Shown here in pieces: positions 57,129-64,000 of a stretch of 64,000 nucleotides of DNA; positions within the stretch are counted from its first letter, which is position 1, and the number at the start of each line of letters is the position of its first letter. The position numbers and the translations under genes are program-made. The stretch comes from Clytia hemisphaerica (taxonomy: Eukaryota > Cnidaria > Hydrozoa > Leptothecata > Clytiidae), in assembly GCA_902728285.1 (NCBI GenBank), contig CACVBU010000292.1, forward strand, positions 2,036,977-2,100,976, in the 5' to 3' direction. A model generated the notes under the pieces. That model did not search any database. It was given only the letters and a program-made list of their open reading frames with translations, and was not told the DNA's origin.

Positions 57129-57922
57129 CTTTAATGGGATAAATTTTCGCGGGGATTAAATTTCGCGGTTGAGCTCATCCACGAAATTTTAAGATTTCAC
57201 GGGGATTAATTTTCGCGGATGAGGGATTTCCTGATTTTTCGCGGGGATTTAATTTCGCGGATTGGGGTACAAATTAAAATTTTTGAAAAGGCTTAAAACA
57301 TTGAAATAAAATTTTTCCAGGAAAATTAAGAATTTTTTTTTCAAGTAATAAGAGATGTATTACAACTATCAAAAGTTGAATTTGAACTTCCATGGTGCGG
57401 AGCTAAATTTTCACAGCCTATTTGGGAAAAAAAGCGGAAGAGAAATTCGGGATAAGAAAATTAAATTGAAAATGAATTCTTTTGTTTTCCGTTTTCCCTC
57501 CTTTTCTTACATATCCTTTTAAATGTTTAATTTCAAGCCAGTTGGATTACCCTCTTGCATTGAAAAGTTAACAATAGGCGATCACTTAAAATAAAAATTT
57601 TTCCAATACCTCTTCCAAGTTTGTAAATTTGTGAAGAAAATTTTGAGAAAAACGATTTTTTGCTAACAAGCATATCGAGGATTTGACCTTTTTCGAGGGT
57701 TGCATGCCCTCATGTAGAAAAAAAAAAAAAAACGATAAGAATAGAAATTTCGCGGATTCCAGTGGATTGCAAAAAAAATTCAAATTTTTCGTGGAAACTA
57801 ATTTTTGCGGATGGGCCTGTTTCAAATTTCCAATGGGACTTATTTTCGCGGATGACACCCAAATCCGCGAAATCCGCGAAATCCGCGAAAATTAATCCCC
57901 GCGAAAATTTATCCCATTAAAG
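57129..57922. mobile_element. MITE with TTTTCGCGGGGATTAA iterons, TA-flanked
   Basis: The ends CTTTAATGGGATAAATTTTC and the inverse are flanked by TA. The motif TTTTCGCGGGGATTAA or its variants recur at least eight times, concentrated at both ends, including three ATCCGCGAA units in tandem near 57862-57886. The interior has no recognisable gene. Confidence 0.85.
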
Positions 57923-59345
57923 TACATAATTGCTACTTTGGACTGAATTGGACTTTGTAACAGTGTAACCTAAATATGTTTGCATGTGTACTTTTAGGCT
58001 TAGCATGCAGACGCTAATTAGTTCAAGAAACACTTAAAAATTAAATGAATGTGTTTTTGTGTAGTGTATTATGTGTCAACTATATAAGCATTGTATTGTT
58101 GGAAAAGAAAAGAGAAAAGAGGTAGTCTAGCCTAGCCTTATTGTCAGCTGTCCAGACAGGGTTGGAAAGTTTTTTGCAACCTTCTCTGACTTCTTTCTGG
58201 CTTATACAGGGGGGGTGAAGCAGTTAGTACGTAAGACATCATGCCGGTTAGTACCGTGGTGGTGTGCCATATGAATTGGATAAAATCACTTAGTACTCAG
58301 ATGTACTAACTGCAAAAACGGGTGGTCCCCTGCTAAAAATTTGCCAAATTTTGGTACTAACTCTGTAAAAAATAGGATTTTGTGAGAAAATTAAAAAAAA
58401 AAGACCGTATTTTACCAAAAAAATTTTTTGGGAAGTAAAGTAGATTATTTTTTCAAATTTTCGAAATTTCTTTTTAAAATCTTAAAAACAATTTGCTGGT
58501 TGCAATAGAAATTTGATTTTCTAAAATGTTGTTTTTTCCTATTGAAAGCTATGGAAAATTGAATCATTGCGCCCGTCAAGGGCGCCTTAATGAGGAGTAC
58601 CTAGGGAAAATCTCACGATTCAGTTTTCCGGCTCGATTATTCATGTTTGTTCTCGATCATTCATTGCATCAGGGACATGCCTTTTTGCATCGTGTAAAGA
58701 CTTTATTTGCTCTAGTTTTCGTTGATTTTTATGAACTATTTTTTACCAAAAGTGAGACTTATTTTTTGCTTTGTTTTGGTTTGTTGTTTTATGATTCCAT
58801 GATGATGCGATGGTTGATTGCAATAAAAAACATATTTTCCTTTTGGGCTTGGAGAAAGTTATGGATGGATTATTGGATGAAGTATCCTAACGTATACATT
58901 TCCTATGTAAATGTAATGAAGAAGAAGAGAGAAGTAATTTTCACCAAATTATGGCGGCTTTCACTGCAATTCGATTGAAGACGATAATGTGATGAACAAT
59001 ATTCGATGAACTTTTAGATCGTATACTGGAATTTCATTAAGTAAGATGAAAGTATCTTCCAACAAATTATGGACAAAAATCCAGACGGTGCGATTATCGA
59101 TTTGCAATTGATGCATTGGAGTTTTTTCACCACTGTCTGGACAAAAATCAGTGGACCACTGCTACGATTTGATATTTAAGACGATGATGCGATGGATGAT
59201 TTGAACTTTTAGATCATTTATTATCATAAAGTGTTACTGGGATTTGATTAAGTAAGACCAAAGTATTTTTCAACAAATTATGGACAAAAATCCAGACGTT
59301 GCGATTATTAATTATTGTGATTGCGATTGATTGATGCATGGGTTG

Positions 59346-59582
59346 GGCGGCAATCGAAAATATGTTCCGTTCGCGTCAAAAATCTTCTTAAAATTGAGTC
59401 GGTCGATCGGTAGTAAATTTAGTCCGTTTTTTTGGAAAATGGTTTCAAAGTATAGTTTTTAATATTTATTCGTTCGCTTGATGAAAAATTCCGACAATTT
59501 TCTGACTCGTCTGACTAGGAATTTTTGTCTGCCAATTTGGTCAGTCGGCTGACGCGAACGGAACATATTTTTGATTGTCGCC
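59346..59582. mobile_element. MITE nested in the hAT-like element, GGCGGCAATC ends
   Basis: The inverted ends GGCGGCAATCGAAAATATG and CATATTTTTGATTGTCGCC continue with GTTCCGTTCGCGTCA on both arms. TTG flanks both sides. Adjacent repeat units show the undisturbed host context GATGCAT...GGAGTTTTT. Confidence 0.82.
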
Positions 59583-60404
59583 TTGGAGTTTTTCACCAAA
59601 TTGCGATTTGATATTGAAGACGATGGATGATTTGATGAACTTTTGGATCATTTATTATGATAAAGTGTCACTGGAATTTGATTAAGTAAGACCAAAGTAT
59701 TTTTCAACAAATTATGGACAAAATCCAGTTCTTGTGGTTATTAATTGCGATTGCGATTGATGCATGGGTTTGAGTTTTTCACCACTGCGATTTGCTATTG
59801 AAGACAATGGGTGGTTTGATGAACTTTTAGATAATTTATTATGATAAAGTGTTACTGGAATTTGATTTAAGTAAGACCAAAGTATTTTTCAACAAATTAT
59901 GGACAAAAATCCAGATGGTGCGATTATTGATTATTATTGATAAATAATCAATTATGATTAAATATCGATTGCAGTCGATCACTATAAATTTAAGTACATT
60001 ACATTTTTGTTGTTCTGTTGTTGTATATTGATTTTAGGTGTTCTACACTTGGAAGCTGCTAAATTTATTTTTTCCTGTACAAGGACCATAAAGGAGTGGC
60101 AAAGAAAACTTCTTGTGTGATTTTTAAGAAAACTATATATTGTTTTGTTTTTACACATTTTCCTTGCAGTTCTTATAAATAAAACTTAAAAAAGCAAATT
60201 TTATTGCAACTTTCTGACTCATTTAACATGTCATTGAAATGGTTTACAGAAACTGTAATTATTTGGGCCTCCTGCTTTTTGTTTCCTTGGTTCTCACTAA
60301 CCGACGTCAGTTTCCCAGAAAAACATTGCAACGGGCGCATCATGGCCTTGGCTATTAGCTAGTTTTTAAGATATTAAATTTTATTTTCTTTGATTTTATT
60401 GAAT

Positions 60405-60585
60405 AGACCTTTTTTCAAAGAGGCCACCCTGTTGAATAATTATGTAGTCCAGCAGAAAAACAATGATAAAACCATGCATAATTATTACAATATGCATGAT
60501 ACAGTAATTATGCATGGCTCTATCATTGTTTTTATGGCTGGACTACATAATTATTCAAAAGGACATCCTCTTTGAAAAAATGTCT
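60405..60585. mobile_element. AGACC-family palindromic MITE, copy 3
   Basis: The copy is 181 bp, in the same orientation as the copy at 15919-16099 and flanked by AT on both sides. It is inserted in the hAT-like element. Confidence 0.88.
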
Positions 60586-60733
60586 ATTTATGAAGGTCGA
60601 AAGCCTTTTTCAAGGCTAAATTCATTAGTACTAACTGTACTAAGTGTACCAAGGTGGTGGTGTTACTAACTTCTTCCGAGAAAGCAGTTAGTAGGCATGA
60701 TGTCTTGTACTAACTGCTTCACCCCCCCCCCTG

Positions 60734-62045
60734 GCTTATAGATAAATCATTGACAGAATTACGTAGTTTGGAGACTATGAAATTTACCCCATACTACTTA
60801 TAAAAGTAGTCTCAAATGAAGGCTGAATGTACAAAAATTTACTTACTGTTCAGTTATGTCAGTGTTCAGTTTAGCTAGTTCTTAGCCTGTTAGGGTCTCA
60901 CTACGCTCTAGCTGTCTGATCCCCAATTTTTTCACCGAGATTTCTCAGAGTACGGACGGAAAAGTAACCACTTTCGATTATGATAATTGTGACGTAATGG
61001 AATTCAAAATGGATAACCCATGGTAGTCATTGTGATAAATCAGGGCAGTCAGGGTTAGGATGAATTTTTTACGACAGAAAAAGTATCAAAATTTACACGT
61101 TTTTGATTGACATGACGCATGTCATGATCCCGGTCATGATAAAATCACTTCTTTTGGTGAGTCACTAATCTCCGTCCACTAAAAACGACGCGTCATTCAT
61201 ACGTCATTCATTCGTGATAAAGAAGGAGCCACGGGTTTACAACTTACTCATTGATTGGAGCGTCGATTTATTACGGATCGATTACTCGCGGAAGATGGAT
61301 CAAGTTGAAACGCCTATAATGGCGGCCAGCGTACCTCCTTTCTGACTTTCTGACTTTCTGACAAGACATTTTTGAGATGGTCAAACTTAATTGCCTCATG
61401 ATTTGGATAGGTAAGAAAAAATTAGGTTGACTTCTGTTATAATCTTTTCACTAGTACCGTTTTTTCTCATACCAACCGAGAAACCTGGCGATGAAAAACA
61501 GTTTGTTGAATCCTAACTTTTTTGATGATGAATTTGCTTTTTTTATCGTGTCGAGTGTTTTTGTCGATGGATACAGCAAATTGTTTTGATTGCCAGGACT
61601 AAGGTAGAGCAGATTCCTGTGTTCATATCATAATTTTTTGAGAAAAAATAATTCAAAATTGAATATAATAGCAAAGAAAGCATAAAAGAGAGACAAACCT
61701 CTCCAGCCAGCAAAGAAAGGTTACCACCATACGTTTCCCCCTAGCTATATCAATTATGTGGAAAAGTAGTTCAATTTTACAGTAGTCTAGACTGATTTTT
61801 GAAAACATGAGCCAACATTTATTTTTGTTATTCTTTGATGTATTATTTTGCATTACAGATATAAGATTCCCAACTGCAAGAATCTTGACACTTTTCCAGA
61901 TTCTTTCCGCCATTTTTTCCCCTGGAATAACAAGCGTGAGATTGGGAAGGGTTTGTTTCTAAAGGTCTGACAAATCTTGTGTCTACAATCTGAATATTTT
62001 CCAGGGGGTGAATTTTTTTTGTTTTTCTTCTATTTCTTCATGCAG
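60734..62045. other. Intergenic with possible gene start
   Basis: AATGGCGGCC near 61318 resembles a YY1 site, with TTTCTGAC in three tandem copies after it. At 61377-61410 an ATG gives eleven codons (MVKLNCLMIWI) and a good donor ATAG|GTAAGA. An acceptor TTGCATTACAG near 61858 continues in frame for about 35 codons to a stop. No family is recognised, so this is only a candidate. Confidence 0.25.
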
Positions 62046-62652
62046 TTTATCAATATGCCTTCTTCTTACCTGTCTTTAAAAATATAAATAAAAGTAATCA
62101 CGGAAAAGGACGCAAAAAAAAAGACATATGTGTGAGAACAGAGTAATCAAACTCGTTAGAAAAAGTACAATTAGAAGTCATAAAAAATTAACCTGAATAA
62201 ATGCAATCGAAATCCCAGAGAACTTCATAATTCCCCAAACAACATTACATTACTATGTCAAACTCCCATTACATAAATTTTACAATTACGTCAGAGTAGA
62301 CTACGCTCGCCACCGAAGAGGTTTATTTGGAAAGGGTAATTACATTTTATTGTTCGCTTCTTTTTTAAAGATTGGCCGGGTTGGAAAAGTATGAATTTCT
62401 TTGTACATATTTTACCTACCCCAAATATTTAGGAGGCTGAGTTTTAAACAAATGGTCAAGTTGAAACGAACGATAAATGTATCAAGGTCTGTTTTATTTA
62501 CCCCCTGGTGACTTAACAAAAGAGACTTAACTCGATGTTACAATCCAATTATTGAAAGTTTGTCTCAGCCTTTTTATAATGAGCGAGACATACGTTCTCT
62601 GACTACGCAATTTTCATATTGACATTTTCGAGGCATTTTGATGTAACTGTCA
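62046..62652 (-). mobile_element. CAGTTACATC-ended TIR element, copy 2 (inverted)
   Basis: This is the inverse of 19622-20393 without the AGACC MITE. The two copies are highly similar over about 610 bp, for example GAGCGTAGTCTACTCTGACG on the complement. Confidence 0.78.
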
Positions 62653-62897
62653 TGTTCGCCAATCTGGGGAGTCTTCATATATAATATACTAAAGGAAAAC
62701 TCACGAAACCTGCTAACTTAATCTTGAGTTTGGGAAATCCCCAAGATTGGCAAACAATAAATTTTTCCCACTTACGGCTTTTTCTCTTTGATTTTTTATT
62801 GGCTTCTTCTTTTGTTGATTTCTTGTGTCATCAATGACTTGCGCAAAACTTCTTGAAATGGAAACACACAGATTTTGCCAAGCTGTTTTAAAGCATT

Positions 62898-63200
62898 TAA
62901 AGTACATAATTTGAGGGAGTAATTAACAATTTAATCACAAACTCAATGCTCAAGATTTCAAGTGGGTTGGACAAAATGTTCGATCAGGTTTGCTTTAGCT
63001 TGAAAAATATGATTTATTGGTCTGACAAGGAGCAATTATATAGCAAATACCTGATGTTTAACCGTTATTTCAAGTCCTGATGGCATTATTTATTTGGTGT
63101 TGTTTTTTTCTAGAGGTACGCTTTTCCCAGCGTGCGCTATTGATTGGCATGTCAAAGTTGCCGAATGCTGTCGATAACAGATCTCACAATTGTTCACGGA
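62898..63200 (+). repeat. Diverged repeat shared with 21899-22080
   Basis: The same sequence landmarks occur in the same order as in the first copy, with an extra middle segment of about 80 bp. Confidence 0.6.
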
Positions 63201-64000
63201 AGAATGAACTTTCTTTCTGTGTTTGGACGCTTGCGCGAAAATCAATTTCCCGCTTTCTTCTGTAAATTGATGATGAGAAAAAACCTAAGCCCTAGGATCA
63301 CGGATTGAAACAAATATATGAAGGGTGGGATTTTATAGGCGTCTGTTGTGCAATGCACTGAAAGGCCTGTCACAGGTGCAGGGCTGCAAATAAGCGTTGG
63401 TCATCGGTCAATGTCCGACTGACAGTTAGGAACATTTGGCGAGTTCCTGTACGCAACCGCAATCTAAAAAATCATAACAACACTCATTAAAAAATGACGC
63501 TTGTGTCTTTTCGCACTTTTTTTAGCCTAGACGATTTAGCAAACATAGTAAATATAAGCACACTGTGCTTTTAATTGGCTGAAATTTTTTTTTGCGTTGG
63601 AAAAACTTTTTCAAACTTTCAGCAATGATTGAAACTGTTAAAATGAAAATTAACCAGCGCATTTTTTATCTTCTTATCTTCTTAATCTTCAATGAAGCAC
63701 TCAAAGTTTACTGAATTTAAGCACATAAGATATATTCTTATAATTATTGATATTCACTAAAACACCGTTTGTTGTGCGCTGCGGTGGAGTGGATGACGTA
63801 ACTCGCGCGGTAACTAACTCGCCTTTAGTTGGAAGATCATATTGGGCGTTTTGGCGTTACCACCCTCGAAGCTAGCGGGCGCCCCTGACTTTCCGCAACT
63901 CTTTCCACCATTTCAGATGGCCATAACAATAGATCCAAAAGGGCGCCATAATCTTGGAAGATAATTTGTTTTGGTCTCCAGCTTTGGGAAGTAGCAATGT
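63201..64000. other. Right edge, no gene recognised; possible hAT end
   Basis: CAGGGCTGCAAATAAGCG at 63383, followed by GGTCATCGGTCAATGTCC, resembles the inverse of 24560-24620 and has the look of a hAT terminus. A partner end was not found in the window. Confidence 0.3.

Larger units (their letters stand above)
58207..60733. mobile_element. hAT-like element of 2.5 kb with TTAGTAC iterons
   Basis: The ends CAGGGGGGGTGAAGCAGTTAG and the inverse are directly bordered by GCTTATA (7 bp, or 8 bp as GGCTTATA). TTAGTAC/GTACTAA recurs near both ends. The interior has four units of about 200 bp around CAACAAATTATGGACAAAA (59059, 59270, 59703, 59890). Two nested MITEs lie at 59346-59582 and 60405-60585. 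A 150-codon frame at 58526-58978 has no recognisable domain and may be chance. Confidence 0.78.

Noticed and set aside
58526-58978. 150-codon frame rich in aromatic residues
   Set aside because: It sits in a non-autonomous hAT-like element and has no transposase motif or homology that I recognise. It was mentioned but not called as a gene.

Overview
This is a window of AT-rich animal nuclear DNA. It holds genes with many small GT-AG introns, a condensin I subunit of animal type, a mitochondrial CDGSH protein, a tyrosine-recombinase retrotransposon, and more than a dozen families of short inverted-repeat (TIR) transposons, often nested. No bacterial operons, Shine-Dalgarno sites or CRISPR arrays were seen. 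An invertebrate metazoan, perhaps a marine one, is the best guess. The species cannot be named from the sequence.

Layout. Positions 1-24.8 kb carry no recognisable host gene. They hold the GGACCTACC-ended repeats, a hAT-like MITE (1531-2127), a complete 6,316 bp Ngaro-like retrotransposon (3901-10216) inside one GGACCTACC repeat, several foldback elements, a Mutator-like MITE (16424-17338) and a minisatellite. Positions 24830-40338 are a complete 31-exon gene for condensin complex subunit 1 (NCAPD2/CAP-D2). All splice phases agree and give a 1,468-residue product. At least five TIR elements sit in its introns. Positions 41667-43350 are a TATA-driven gene for a secreted, cysteine-rich protein of unknown family, probably lacking its last exon. 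On the minus strand, 47111-46055 is a complete three-exon CISD3-type gene of 118 residues with a separate mitochondrial-targeting exon.

Positions 48-64 kb are mostly mobile DNA. The most notable object is a pair of type I hammerhead ribozymes (53666-53729 and 56762-56825). Once a 2,791 bp TA-flanked transposon lying between them is removed, the two ribozymes are exactly 303 nt apart. That is the organisation of an animal retrozyme dimer.

Several insertions can be ordered in time because an uninterrupted copy of the target lies elsewhere in the window: the retrotransposon in the GGACCTACC repeat, the AGACC MITE in two hosts, a TA-flanked foldback element in a minisatellite, and a hAT-like MITE in a tandem duplication. 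The retrotransposon reads as gag, RT/RNase H and tyrosine recombinase framed by split direct repeats. It has no methyltransferase, and its three frames overlap with no AUG available for the RT frame. Host genes and mobile DNA do not form a functional cluster. NCAPD2 (chromosome condensation), CISD3 (mitochondrial iron-sulfur protein) and the secreted protein look like independent neighbours.
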